From Pachyseris speciosa (Eukaryota; Cnidaria; Anthozoa; Scleractinia; Pachyseridae): 64,000 bases of DNA. The stretch is taken from the NCBI GenBank assembly GCA_016490735.1, contig JAEMWC010000151.1, forward strand, positions 635,001 to 699,000. Reading direction: 5' to 3'. The translations under genes and the position numbers were made by a program. The notes below the pieces were generated by a model that saw nothing but the letters and a program-made list of their open reading frames with translations, was not told where the DNA came from and did not search any database. Positions 23,830-36,125 of this stretch are shown here, piece by piece (within the stretch, counting starts at the first letter, position 1; each line of letters begins with the position of its first letter).

Positions 23830-23998
23830 TATCTTATTATTGCCCCGGTATAGTTATTAGTAGTTTAATTTTATCATAATAGTTATTAGGTTTGTATTTT
23901 ATAGTTTTACCATTGTTGTACAGCGCTTTGAGCAATTAGTGGACACAGCGCTCTATAAATGATTATTAGTATTAATAATAATAATATTATTATTATTT
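23830..23998 (+). mobile_element. LINE/SINE 3' tail ending in (ATT)n-like repeat
   Basis: Contains AGCGCTTTGAGCA and AGCGCTCTATAAAT followed by ATT/AAT repeats, the same style of tail as at 62350-62425 and 63248-63310. No coding portion is attached. Confidence 0.5.
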
Positions 23999-24967
23999 TG
24001 AGAGGCAAGGGCACTAGGAGGTGTCCTTGATTTTGAGAGGCAAAATCCCGAAGAGACATCCTTGATTTCAGCGCGTATAGTAAAACTCTCTACAGGAGAA
24101 CCTGCGACACCTTATAAAGCGGTCATCCTCCATTTAGCCTGCGTGGCAGGCAGTAGAAAAGGAAAGGGAAGGGGATAAAACCGGCACGCGCGTGAAACGA
24201 GGGTAACGCGGGGAAAGGGACAAGGAAGCGCCTACAGCAAAGCTATAGAGCGTTTTCAGTCACGCAAGTAAAAAAAAATAATAATAATAATAAAATCATC
24301 AACCATTCAATAGATAAAGTCAAGAAATTGTGATATTATAGAAGAGTAATAACATGCCGAAGTCTCAGGGCCGTGCGATATCCCGTACTCGAGTTATTCG
24401 GCAAAATGTACCACTCAAAATTATAGTATTCTGTACGGAAACTCCATATTGGCGTCCCTCTGAGGGACTCCAAGATGGCGGCTGGAAACGAGTTTCTTCC
24501 TTTAGCTATCTCAAAGGCTTTGTTCTCTCTGTTGAGCTTTCAAACATTCGCATAGACGCTTCTCTTCCCATGTTGGCTTTTCAAACCTCAAAAACAGATG
24601 GTGAATCGATGTTTTCATGTTAAGTGACATGCTTGTGAGCAGACATCTTTTATGTCACGCACTGTGAAAAACTCTGAAATTCAAACTGCTCTATTTTCAA
24701 AACAAAGCAAGCTGCGGAGCTGAAAACATGCAAGTAGATAACATTTCTAAAATGTCTTTTACGTGATGAAGATAAAAATGCAAAAGTCTGTTTACTTTTG
24801 AACTTTAGTTTTTATAACGTCACGTTTCGTATTTTTCGTCCCGTTATGGGTCTTAAAATCACTATTGGTCAGAATTAATAATATGTCAATCACGGACTTA
24901 ATCCGGTGTTCTAATTGGTTAAAACTGATACCACAACATCCTGACTAACTTGGTCGGCATGGCCCCT

Positions 24968-25294
24968 AAAGCCGCGGCTACACGAGCGATTTTTTGCTTG
25001 CGATGGTGATGCGATTTTCTGTAAAATTGTCGCATCGCCGGCGCGCGATGAAAATCACCCGTGTAGCCACCCTCGCACAGGTGATGCGACAGCTCAAAAT
25101 ATCGCAGAAAAAGAATCGCGAAAAGTTAAACTCATTCAATTTCTCGCGATTTTTTTCTTGCGACTTTTTACCTGTTGCGTTGCCAGTTCAAGGGTGGCTA
25201 CACTTGCGATTTTCATCGCGCGCTGGTGACGCGACAAAATTGAAAAAATCGCATCACCGGCGCGAGCGAAAAATCGCTTGTGTAGCCGCGGCTT
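24968..25294 (+). mobile_element. CG-rich MITE, copy 2 (intact ends)
   Basis: The ends GCCGCGGCTACACGAGCGAT and the complement (ending TGTGTAGCCGCGGC) are intact. Inner AAATCGC and GTAGCCACCC motifs are repeated in both directions. It is the inverse of the copy at 8190-8490 and abuts the left arm of the compound element at 25295. Confidence 0.75.
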
Positions 25295-26359
25295 AATGGT
25301 TTAGCGTGACCCCAAATGGTTTAGCGTGACGACAAATGGTTTAAGGCAAAGCGAAATGGTTTAGTGTCACGGCCAATGGTTTGGACAAGACAAGATTAGA
25401 CATGGAACAATCTATGTGGGGTCTTACGTCACAAGCCTTACGTCATGCAGATGAAATTTGGCGCGATATTTGCCAGAACGACGTCTATGCCGCGCCTTGC
25501 ACTCGACAATAAACAAGCGAAGAGATTATTTAATGTCTACCGCCTCGTCTACTCGACTCTTGATCAGCGAGCCTTATTCTGGTAAGAATTTTATTTTTCA
25601 TTTTGCCTAGTTTAGCTTCTTATACAATAATTTTTACCCTAATCATTTCGCCGTAAATTACAGCAATAAGTTAAGGGTGAAACCGACTTAATCGAGCTGC
25701 TCAACATTAAATCGGCCAGAAGTGACTTCGCCTCTGAAGTAGCATATTAGTCAGTGAATGAAAATGTAACTAACTTTAGCTTCAAACATGTATGCTAGTC
25801 TCCAATTTATATAGTTCTTGGCTGCCCGTTAATTTATTACGTTTCCTATGGATCCTGCTGTCTTGACTGCCAATTTTTGCTGTCGCGTAAATGATGATGA
25901 TGCATTTCACCTGTATTTTTGTTATTTCTTTTGTTTCAAATTATTATTTTTATCTTGAGTTCGGCCGTAAATCTCGAACAGTAGTGGCCAAACCATGTTC
26001 AGCGTTCTTCGTTTATAGTACAGTACATGTAGTTTTAATATTAAGAAGCTGAAAAAGAAAAAAAAAAGAATTTGAAACTGGTTGAAGGCAATTTCAAATC
26101 CCAACATGCGGTCTGTTTTGCTGAAGCACTCTAAAAATAAAATGGTACAAATTAACAGTTTAAACTGCTAATTTGTTGCTAAGCAAAAAATTAGCAAAGA
26201 TGACGAAAAACACTATTACGGACTCTTTGATGAGGGCAAGAGGTTGCCATGGGGAAAGTGGGAAAGAATAGGTGTATAATTAATCAATCAAACGAAATTT
26301 CAAGCAGTCCCCTCCTTTCGCTTCTGACCGACTTAACCTTCAGCAGTTCGTTTAAGTCG

Positions 26360-26520
26360 GTTTCATACTAGTTATGCAACGCTTTCGAGTGGTATACCGT
26401 GGAATATCCCACGAATCACTTGTATTTTCTTTAGGCTCGTGTGTATACCAAGAAAATACAAGTGACGAGTGAGATTTTCCACGGTATACCACGAGAAAGG
26501 GTTGCATAACTATTTTATAC
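26360..26520. repeat. Hairpin element (GTTATGCAACGCTTTCG arms)
   Basis: GTTATGCAAC and GTGGTATACCGTGG on the left are mirrored by CCACGGTATACCAC and GTTGCATAAC on the right. The AAAATACAAGTGA parts also pair. It sits between the left and right arms of the compound foldback element. Confidence 0.6.
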
Positions 26521-26811
26521 CATGCCGTAGAAAATACAGTGGCCAGCAAGGCCAGCATGAGCGGGAATCTCAATGCACGATGGGAAGGTTGGGTGTGATA
26601 CCGTTGAATTGCGTTGATCGATGGGGAGGTTCGGTGGAATACTGACGAATATACAACGGCTTTCCTGTATTCTGATTGGCTGTATTTTCTATGGTATGGT
26701 ATAAATCCAAATATATAACTTAACTTACTTGATTTTTACCAGAATAAGGCTCGCTGAGTCGAGTAGACAAGGCGGTTGAAATTAAATAATCTCTTCGTTT
26801 GTTTATTAGGA

Positions 26812-28803
26812 CTGAACGGAGTTTAAGAAACTCATTAAACCTATTGTTTGGTGACGTTCTCGTTGACGTCCCCGTCCTTGCTTCTTAAACTCCCTAATAT
26901 AAACGAGGACGGGAACGAGAACGTCAAAAATAATAGGTTTAATGAGCAAAAACAATCGCTCTGCACGTGCGTTTTACATTTTGGTACATTTCTTTGCCGT
27001 CCTCTGCAAAACAACAAATGAAATGACCAAATGTTAGGTTTTGGAGAGAACGTGAGCACGCAAGAAACGAGGACGGGAACGCCAACGAGAACGTCACAAA
27101 ACAATGAGGTTAATGAGCAAAACAATCGCTTTGCACGTGCGTTTTACAATTTGGTACATTTCTTTGCCGTCTCTGCAAAACAACAACGTGATATATCCCA
27201 TTCTCGTCCCCAGAGTCATTCTTTAGGACTTACCGTTACGAGTATCTCTGGCTTCAAAGGAAAATTCGAATTTTTTCATTGGCTAATAAAAACTGAATGC
27301 GCACCAAGAATTCAGTAATGAATTAATAATAATAGTAATAATAATAATAATAATAATAATAGTAATAATAATAATAATAATATGAATTATATAATAATAA
27401 AATTATTAAAAAACGGTATGAATTACTGTGCACTTCCTGTCATTCTTGTCCCCAGAGCCACTCGTTTGCACTTACCGTTACGAGTGAGATTTATATTTTG
27501 CACAAATCAACAAGGGAATCTCACATTCTCACCAACTGATCGAATTACGTCTTGGTTACCTTGCTTATTATTAAATCTTCAAGCCAACACTTAGTGCCTT
27601 CAACTTTTCAATTCGATAGGAAATAAGCGCATTCAGTAGCGAAACTATAAGAACACAACTGCTTTCAACCGTATCGAGATCGATGGTCCACCACGAACGA
27701 GAGAAACTGGAATATCAATGATTTTCGAAACCTCGTGGCCGTGGGCAAAATGCACAGCCAGTCTCGTTTCTGTACAACTACTGCACGCAAGGCAGCTTGT
27801 TGTTCCCTTTTCCTATAGTAAATTTTCTCCAGCTTTCAAGCCAGCCAAAGCTGGACTGTCACTCCCTCCCTAAGGATACATATCTGAGCATGAGCAAATA
27901 CATTCTTGGCTATTTGACAAGCAGGAAATTTCTGACATCTGGTGGGTCTTTGCTACCAGAGTCTCTCGTTTCTTCTACCACGTGACCAAAAGAAACGAGG
28001 ACTCTGGGAACGAGAATGGAAATGTCCCTATTTTTGGTTTTCTCGGAAACTTGTGCGCATGGCGGTACATTTTTCTTTCTTTTTCCTGACTTTAGGTTAA
28101 ATAAACTGGAATAATCACAAAAGAGTTACAAAACGAGAAGTTAGATTTTGAGACGACGTTTTCGTTGCCGTTGCCGTTGCTTAAGCTCTCTATTAGGGAG
28201 TTTAAGAAACGAGGACGGGAACGTCAACAAGAACGTCACAAAACAATATGTTCTTGAGCAAAAACAAGCGCTCAGCACGTACTACCAAGCATTTTGCCGA
28301 AAAACACCTATTGAAGCTCGTCGAGCCGTTTTCTGGCCAGATTCTGGCCAAAAAGAACCAAAACTGCCCAAAACTCTGTTTGCTGATGCTTAATATTAGC
28401 ATTTCAAGATCGGGCATGCGCAGAAAGTTTTTGGGTTGAAAAGTTTCACCACCCCCTCTCCTTCTACCTTTCGGGGCGTGGTTCTGCGCGGCCGGTTTTG
28501 GCCGGCACGGGTGCCAATGGGTTAACATTTGGTACATTTCTTTGCCGTCCTCAGCAAAAAAACAACGTGAAATGACCAAATTTAAGGTTTTGGCGAGAAC
28601 GTGAGCACACGATGGCAAATTTGTCTTTCTTTTTCTTTACGTTAACGCCGTTCATAGAAATTTAGTTCCTGGATAGTTCGCCGACATTTTACAAGTTGAA
28701 CAAATTGGAATCATCGCGAAAGTACTACAGTAACGAGAAGTAGTATTTTGAAATGACGTTTTCGTTGCCGTCGCGCCGCCGTCTTCGTTTGTTAAACTCC
28801 CTG
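26812..28803. mobile_element. Cluster of related elements with AGGGAGTTTAAGAAACGA ends
   Basis: Several units start or end with GGGAGTTTAAGAAACGAGGA or its complement (26818-26900, 28192-28230, 28770-28803) and carry ACGTTCTCGTTG/GAACGTCA motifs plus a shared GCAAAACAATCGCT segment. They look like nested or tandem copies of one MITE family that inserted into the right arm of the 25.3-29.0 kb element. Confidence 0.55.
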
Positions 28804-29030
28804 GGCGCGGCATAGACCTCGTTCTGGCAAGTTTCGCGCCAAATGTCATCTTAATGACGTAAGGCTTGTGACGTAACACCCCACATAGACTGTTCCATTT
28901 CAATCTTGTCTTGTCCATTTCTGGCGGTTTTGGCGCAAACCATTTGCTGTAACACTAAACAATTTCGCTTTCCACTAAACCATTTGTCGTCACACTAAAC
29001 CATTTGGGGTCATGCTAAACCATTTCACAT

Positions 29031-30869
29031 TACGGCCCCATTACGGCAAGCAGATTGATGTGATACTAAACCGTTGCATTTTACGATTAACCATTCGCAG
29101 ATAAATAAGCAATTCCCCATTACTCTGAATCGTTTGTATCTAGCCTGAACCAATGTACGGTAAGCCAGGGTGCATGCAGTGTAGGTTACGCCGAAGATCT
29201 TTGGCGCGGGTTTTAAAATGTTGCGACGTACTGGTGTGTAATCGGAGCTTTAGACGTATAGCGGCGGGTGATGAAAGCAAACATTGGTGTAATGTGGCTT
29301 GCACATTTATGCCTGCTGATGCTGGCGTAACCTTTCACTACTCGAAGCGACTTGGCATGATAACTATGGCTTCTTAAACCCCAAGATGCCCACCTAGTCC
29401 TATTTGAGCCTGCTCCTTCCCACGCGTTGGATACCTTTTTCAAGGTGAAGTTTTCTGATGGCAATGAGTGCAATGTCCGTTTGCACTAACAGAACGTCTA
29501 CAGCTCCCTCTACTCCACGAAATCAGGAAAGACATGTATAGTATCGCCAAACCACCTTCATGTGCTATCCTCGATATCGTGCCAGCAAAAGGGCGACCGG
29601 AGGCCATCGCAGAGTTATTTACAGTACCATGAGAGCCCAGCAACAGTCGAAAGGACAATCAAATGAAACACTAGCAAGAAGAACGAAACTGATAGAACTG
29701 GAGATTTACCATCAAGGAAGTGGTGGTATTATTCATGAAAGTGTCACCTTGTATCTGAAAGGAGATGCTGTGATCAGAGCCCACAGGCAAAACAATTTCT
29801 TTTCAGGATATGAGAAGAGTTATTCGGTGTCGAAGGTTGTTGATCGAATAGATTTGTACTTAGGTCGCTGTCCTTTTCTGGCTGACAAGTAAGACGGACT
29901 AAGACCTCAACGTATGCCACACGGAAAAATGTGCTTCTTCTGTAGCCTCGCAGGATATGATTAACGCGCATGGAAACTGCAGTCGATCAGAAGTTTGATT
30001 TTGACTCTTTTCTGTCTATTGTATAGTGTATTTTGCGACTTCTGTTCACTACGATAGTAATCGAAAGAGCTAGGTTTTTCAAGTAGGCATGCTTTAGCAT
30101 TGGCATTGTAAACCGTTCACACCATTCCTGAAAAATGAAGAACATGGATTGTCAGATTGTGCTTCATGGATTTTGCCTCTTTTTTGTCTAGACAGTATAT
30201 TTCAATAAAAGATCTAAATGTTCTTGTTTTTGTTTTTTATACGAAGTATTGCGCAGCACAGTGTATTTAATTGCCGCGCGGCGGCAAGAGACTGGTGGTA
30301 GTGTCGAAAACGAGGCTAGGTTTTTTACTGATAGATGGTTTTAATTTCTTGTCATTAATCGAAGGGAAACCAGGTCTTTTTGCATTGGAAAAAGTGATTT
30401 AAGAAATATGATTTGGAAATAAACGCCGCCCTCTAATAAACGCTGCATCAAAATTTAATAAACGCCGCGGTGTTTCTAAGAAAAAAATCGCATGCAACAA
30501 AGGAAGGAAATTTGTTCTAACCGTCGCATAAAATTCAACCACAACAAAAGCTTGAAATGCCTTATTCACGAGAAAAACAGGAAATGCCACTTTTACTGTT
30601 ACTTAAAATTCAGTGGGCGGAAATTCATTTTCAACGCCTTGCAGTTTATATTGTTGCACATTGCGCAACACTCTATTGTTATCGTGCTGTAATCGAGACT
30701 AAATAGTTTGATCAACGCTTGATTATGGAGTGGACTGTCTTGCTTACTTATCTCCGACCAAAGGGCACAGTCCAAATCAGCTTCGCCTTGGCAATAAAAC
30801 AAAACCCTAAGTCGGCCTCAAAAACCGAGTGCTTCGTTTTCGACCTAAGCGCTTCGTTTTTGCTAAAAC
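29031..30869. other. Spacer with scattered repeat debris
   Basis: Includes further loose ACTAAACC motifs up to about 29110, a doubtful frame at 29560-29892, and ATAAACGCCGC repeats at 30420-30470. No supported gene. Confidence 0.4.
29560..29892 (+). other. Unassigned open frame (110 codons), doubtful
   Basis: An open frame rich in charged residues with no family I recognise. Flanking sequence on the same strand (29380-29560) has other short readable stretches in different frames, so a decayed gene or transposon fragment is possible. There is no upstream start context or polyA support. Confidence 0.15.
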
Positions 30870-31258
30870 TACAGTAAATGTATGGGATTTTGGCCGACTT
30901 TGAACCGTTGTAACGCGGCTACAACGAAGCGGATTTCCATAGTGAAAATGTCTTTTAAAAGACTTTTATACTGCAGAACAGGTTCAGGCTACAACGACCG
31001 TAAACGAATTTTTAAGATTTCAATTAAAATTATGCAAATTACCGCGAAATTAGAAGCCACATCAATGCCAAGATTTGTAATTCGAATTACAGACGTCGTA
31101 CCTTCTTTAATGGCCTTATTTTCTGTTGAATGAATGATATCAATAAAACTATTTAAAGTAGTGGCAAATTTTTTAAATCCGCCTCGTTGCAGCGGCCTTA
31201 CAGCTGCAGAAGTTCAAAGTTTGCTGTTTGGCGGCCAAAATCCCAGACATTTACTGTA
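30870..31258. mobile_element. MITE with ACAGTAAATGT-GGGATTTTGGCC ends
   Basis: The left end ACAGTAAATGTATGGGATTT and right end (ending GACATTTACTGTA) are inverted. GGCCGACTTTGAAC and GTTCAAAGTTTG also pair further in. Non-coding. Confidence 0.6.
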
Positions 31259-31445
31259 ATTTTAGTCGTGTTTGCCACCAGTCAAAATAGCGTCATAAAC
31301 CGTGGAAATGTCTATTGACACTTGACCACTCGTGATTCTACAGATTCAGTTCAAAAAGGGTGGCTAATTGGATAAACCATCTCTTGTTTGAGTTTTTCAT
31401 TTTACCAAAGGCGACTTGTCCATTTCGTTTTTTTTTTTTGCGCTA

Positions 31446-31447
<2 letters not shown>

Positions 31448-31516
<69 letters not shown>
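31448..31516. repeat. (ATT)n microsatellite
   Basis: About 22 uninterrupted ATT units upstream of the KLHL gene. Confidence 0.95.
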
Positions 31517-31517
<1 letters not shown>

Positions 31518-32177
31518 ATACATGTTTTCACATAAGACAGTTAGACCATTTCTGTTTATTCGAAACCGTTTATTATGTTCAGTTGTATTTTCGGGTGCTC
31601 GAGTGGTTTTATTAGATCGATTTGAGGCGATTTCTTGGCATTTTAATTCCAACGGCTTTCTGAGGTTTATATAGAAGTAGAAGCTGTTGGAAGTAAAACC
31701 CTAAAAAATAGCCTAAAATCCGTACAGGACAGATTTTAGCACAGACAAACAATTAGGCTCTAGGTTTCACTACTATTCGTAGTTTCTGCTACAAAACATT
31801 TTTTCGGTTGTTTAAGTTTCGAACCTTTCTCAGGCAACTCCGTAAAAAAGCCCTTAGAACAATTGGCATGCAGGTCGAAAACAAGCACGGTGACCCAATC
31901 TTTTCTGTTTTTTTTTTTTCAATGGCCTATACATAGATATTAATTGTGCCAAATTTGAACAAAAAAAAATTCTTAATAGTACATCCTTTTCAAGGGAAAT
32001 ACGTTAACTACACATGAGCCATAATCCCCGCGCGCCGTGGAAACCTGATAAAAACCTGGCAGAGCCACATGGGGGTGATGACCTGTCGAAAACGAAAGAA
32101 ACAAAGAAGCCGGTTGATAGTTCTTTTATTATTCATGTGTTACAGAGCGCAAAGAAGCAAAGCGGACAAGAATCAAA

Positions 32178-33872
32178 ATGCCCCTGGACGCTGTAAACGA
32201 CGAACAGCATCGAAATGAACTGCTCTCAAGACTTGCACGTCAACAAAGGGATGGCGTTTTGTGTGATGTGCTGCTGATCATCAAGAATCATGAATTTCCA
32301 GCTCACAAAAGTGTTCTGGCGGCTTCCAGCGAATACTTTCTAGCTTTGTTTACAACGACCATGGTCGAAAAGAACTGTTCGTCAGTACAGCTTAACCTGT
32401 GTCCAGACATAATTCAAGATCTTCTCGACTACATCTACACGGGGGTGATCACTTTGACTGAATCCAATGTCAAGGAGTTGATCATGGCCGCCGATTATCT
32501 GCTGATGTGCGATTTGAAACAAAAGGCTGTGAGCTATTTACAGTCGCTGATATCGAAGTCAAACTGCGTAGTGATACAAGCCTTTGCTGCACACTGTAAC
32601 TGCACCGAACTGGCACTAGCGGCCACGGAATTTATTCGCAATCATTTTGTTTTGGTGTCCAGCACAGAAGAATTTCTTGATCTGGACTTTGAATTACTCA
32701 TTGAGCTGGTTTCGGATGACAAAATTGTTGTTACAAGAGAAGAGGAAGTTTATGAAGTGGTGCTGCGGTGGGTCAAACATGATGTCCAGACCCGACATTT
32801 CCGCTTTGAGAGGCTGTTTAAAAAACTGCACTTGTTTTCGATGTCCAAGGAATACATTGTAGACCACATCAAACCCGAGCCTCTTGTCAACCGGAATATA
32901 GAGTGCATGGAGTTTCTCGTGGAAGGGCTGAAAGCTTTCAGCCTTCAAGAAAGTGGCATTGTTTATTTAAGGCCCAGGAAATGCCTCGAAAAAGACGTGG
33001 CGACAATAGTTTTCACCGGAGGGCTGTGCCAAGGCAGATCTCTGAAGAGTACAGTGGTGTATTCTCCCAAACAAAACACGTGGCATCAATTGGCTGATAT
33101 GAATTCGGAGCGGAATGAACATGCTGTTGTGGAATGTAGGGGTTTCCTTTATTGCATTGGCGGCTACCCTTGGGGGTCCTCTGTGGAACGGTTTGACACA
33201 CTAACCAACACGTGGTCTCGAGTAGCAGATTTGATTCAGCCAACATTGGCACCAGGGGCAGTCGCGTTCGATGGACGCATCTACGTTATTGGCGGGAAAG
33301 ATGGCTTTGATCCCCTCAGCACAGTACAATGTTACCAACCGAGCACCAACAAGTGGAGTTTGGGACCAGCCATGAGACAAGCTCGCAAGGCCTTATGCGT
33401 GGTCTCGCTTAACGGTGACGTGTATGCCATTGGTGGATGCGTAAACGACAACTATTCTCTGAAAACGGTTGAAAAATTCAGCATGGCGACCCAAGAGTGG
33501 ACCGAGATGAGTCCCATGGTACAAGAAAGAAAGTACGCATGCGCAGCAGTGCTAGGAGATAAGATCGTCGTGATTGGCGGATTTCAAAACACGTCATCGT
33601 TCGCCTTGGGCAGCTGTGAGATATACTGTCCCCGTGAGGATCAGTGGAACGTTGTGGCTGATATCAACTGTCCACGTGCTGCTGGAGGTGTGTGTCTCGT
33701 TGAAGGAAAGGTGTACATCTTGGGTGGAAGGCACAACAGGCAAGCTGTTCTATCTGTGGAGAGTTACGACGAGGAAAGTGGAAAATGGGTGGTAGAGGAA
33801 ACTGCTATGCCTTTTGGATGTGCTTGGTTCCAGTGTGGAGTACCCAGAATAAGAAAAACTCTTATAAACTGA
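32178..33872 (+). CDS. Kelch-like (BTB-BACK-Kelch) protein, intronless
   Basis: A single 564-residue open frame. BTB domain at about residues 15-125 (GVLCDVLLIIKNHEFPAHKS, YFLALFTT, LLDYIYTG), BACK domain at about 130-235 (AAHCNCTELA, EEEVYEVVLRWVKHD), then six Kelch repeats at about 275-560 (IVFTGG, YCIGG, YVIGGKDG, YAIGG, VVIGG, YILGG, with W-x-x-V/M turns). By family knowledge, such proteins bind cullin-3 through BTB/BACK and present substrates held by the Kelch propeller for ubiquitination. The start has A at -3 (AAAATGC); earlier ATGs in other frames, including 32014, could be upstream ORFs. Length is usual for the family. It resembles the general KLHL series, but I cannot name the member. 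Confidence 0.93.
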   Translation: MPLDAVNDEQHRNELLSRLARQQRDGVLCDVLLIIKNHEFPAHKSVLAASSEYFLALFTTTMVEKNCSSVQLNLCPDIIQDLLDYIYTGVITLTESNVKELIMAADYLLMCDLKQKAVSYLQSLISKSNCVVIQAFAAHCNCTELALAATEFIRNHFVLVSSTEEFLDLDFELLIELVSDDKIVVTREEEVYEVVLRWVKHDVQTRHFRFERLFKKLHLFSMSKEYIVDHIKPEPLVNRNIECMEFLVEGLKAFSLQESGIVYLRPRKCLEKDVATIVFTGGLCQGRSLKSTVVYSPKQNTWHQLADMNSERNEHAVVECRGFLYCIGGYPWGSSVERFDTLTNTWSRVADLIQPTLAPGAVAFDGRIYVIGGKDGFDPLSTVQCYQPSTNKWSLGPAMRQARKALCVVSLNGDVYAIGGCVNDNYSLKTVEKFSMATQEWTEMSPMVQERKYACAAVLGDKIVVIGGFQNTSSFALGSCEIYCPREDQWNVVADINCPRAAGGVCLVEGKVYILGGRHNRQAVLSVESYDEESGKWVVEETAMPFGCAWFQCGVPRIRKTLIN

Positions 33873-33886
33873 CCAAGGACGACGTG

Positions 33887-33892
33887 AATAAA
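33887..33892 (+). terminator. PolyA signal after the KLHL gene
   Basis: AATAAA 15 bases after the stop codon; a second candidate, ATTAAA, is at 34061-34066. The very short distance of the first makes the second equally likely. Confidence 0.4.
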
Positions 33893-34848
33893 AGCAAAGA
33901 GATAGAACATAAAGAGGCCTTGAAAGAGAGAAGACATTTGTACTTATAGTGATAATGAACTGCGATCAGGAGCTCACTGCCACCACCTTTCGCGCTCGAA
34001 AAAAAATTGATTCCAGGTCAGTTAAATTTAGCGGCTTTCCTGAGAGAAATTGAATGTGTTATTAAACGGTTTTCTATTGAACGTAGATAATTCTCGTTTC
34101 CTTTAGTTTTGCTTTCCTTCGCGTTGCGATTGGTTAGTCTAGTTTAAATTTACATATGTAATAATAATAACAATATTTTGCCAGGAGGCTCCGCTCACTG
34201 AAGTGGTGAGAGATAAGTTAAAGAAAATTACTCCCGAGAACTTTAACAAGTGTCGTAAAAACAACAACAACAACAACAAAAACAAATCAAACAAACAAAC
34301 AAAAAACGCTCGACAGTTAAGGTTCCAAATGTTCATTTCACAGGATTGAAGAGAAAGTAGCAGCGTAGAAATAGACTGTGAAGGTAGGACAGAAACTCAG
34401 GACAGCAAAAAAAATTGTGCTGGATAGGGTGGTTGGCGAAGGGGATACCCAACGCTGTGCAAAAGGCTTTGGTGGGGAGGGTGTCGGGGGTTGGGTTCGA
34501 TTGCGGTATTGTTCTCTACTATCTAAACGCTTACAACAACCTAACGATTATCAGCATTCGCTATTGTCAGGGGGCAGAAGTAGATCGAAGATTTATTGTT
34601 TTGGCTTTAATGCGATTCATAACTCTTGGGACAGTTCCCCCTATACAATGTTGAGTTTTAACGGTCTCGGAAAGCAACAGAACTCCACGACCCGCCCGAA
34701 TGTTTCAACATTGACTTGGGGAAGAAGGGGACTAGAGAAAGTGCGGTATCCGTCTAGTTTGCTAGCTTTCGCACGAGTTTGTCCCAAGGTCTTAAGACCT
34801 GCATTGTAGCTAATAGGAATTAGGAAAAAATATACGTATTAAAGAGTG

Positions 34849-34926
34849 TTTCCGTATTTTAGCCGCAATTATGAGCCACACATTATGTTTCCGTATTTTA
34901 GCCGCAATTATGAGCCACATATTGTG
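34849..34926. repeat. Two tandem copies of a 39-bp unit
   Basis: GTTTCCGTATTTTAGCCGCA...GAGCCACA occurs twice in direct succession with almost no change, suggesting a recent duplication. Confidence 0.8.
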
Positions 34927-35902
34927 TTTTCAATGGCATGGCATTAAAGGAAGTACAACATTGCTGTACTCACTTCTGCCAATCAAAAAGACAAATGAAT
35001 TCTCTCGGGGAAAAAAGCCAAGGTAGACCGTGGCAACGTTTACTTTTAATTTCACTGACAGCATTCAATATGTACATCAATTTTTATTTACATTAAATAA
35101 CCCTTGGAATTGTACATCATTTTTGTTCTCAATATCACTCTTCGTTTAATTTCTGAAGTCACTATGGTTCCTGCCTAGTTTTCAGAGAGAAGCAGGACAT
35201 CAATTTTTAACATAAAAAATTGCTTTTTAAAATAAACTTCATATCCTCTAAGAAAACAATTTTCTTTGCAAGGAAAACATAAACGTTTTTGTCTTGAGTG
35301 TGCGCACAAGGCGGGAAATAATTAATTTCCAACTTTCTTTCACTTCATTCAATGTATAAAGGCGGTTAGGTCACAGAAAATGATAAAAAAAAAAGTGTTT
35401 AAATTTAAAAAAATATAAAATAATTTTCTGCACTCAGAGCACCAAAACTTTTTAATAAAAAGAGGAATATAGAGAATATTTCGTTCGACTCAATCGAACC
35501 ACAGGCCACAATAAAAATTGTGAATCTTACAGAATCTTAAGAAGGATTTTTATTGAGGCTGATGAAGTTTTGGTTGATTCGAACGATGCGCTCCGAGTAC
35601 AGGAAATCGTTTTATTGTATTTTTAAAATCATGATTCCAGAGCAGGAAAACAATATTTTTGATTGTAATTTCTAAATTGTCCACTAAATTGGTGCAGGAC
35701 AACGCCTCTTAGTGGAAAATAAAGGGAAGAAAATCGCCCGGTGAAGTCGCCAAGCAGTTCTGACCACGTCCTATTAGTATACCAAACATGCTTATTCAAC
35801 ACGTTGTGACACAGTCAAGATATGGTCAAGGTGCACTCTCTTTCGCGCGTACACAACAAACACCCTGCGATATACGTAGTTTCGTGTATCACGGAGAAAA
35901 AT

Positions 35903-35962
35903 AGCGGCAATGTATTAAATAATAAATAAATAGCGGCAATGTATTAAATAATAAATATTATT
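35903..35962. repeat. Tandem duplication with TAGCGGCAATGTATTAAATA
   Basis: The unit TAGCGGCAATGTATTAAATA occurs twice in a row, separated by AATAAA-type spacers. Confidence 0.8.
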
Positions 35963-36125
35963 CTGCTCAGTCTTCCGGAATATCTCCTGATTTTAGTCAG
36001 TCAACTCGGCTTACGTTTCAGTACGCTCGATTTCTGCCGCTGACTTGGGTCCGCAGTGAGCGCGGGCTCATTTCCCGAAACAGCGGCTGGTAAACCAGCG
36101 ATTTCGTAGGATAATTGTTCAGTAG

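Larger units (their letters stand above)
25295..29030. mobile_element. Compound foldback element with split right arm
   Basis: The left arm (25295-about 25605) holds five ATGGTTTAG-type 20-mers, then TACGTCACAAGCCTTACGTC, GTCTATGCCGCGCC and a stretch ending at AGCCTTATTCTGG. The reverse complement occurs in two pieces, 26725-26810 (inner part) and about 28797-29030 (outer part). About 2 kb of other repeats (26812-28797) interrupt the right arm. No transposase was found. Confidence 0.6.
33900..36125. other. Spacer between the convergent KLHL and CEP170 genes
   Basis: Holds the 3' ends of both genes. On the minus strand, AATAAA candidates for CEP170 lie at about 35549-35554 and 35083-35088. 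Otherwise AT-rich with tandem duplications listed separately. Confidence 0.4.

Noticed and set aside
24354..24623. 89-codon plus-strand frame in spacer
   Set aside because: No family resemblance and no splice or polyA context; expected by chance at this length.
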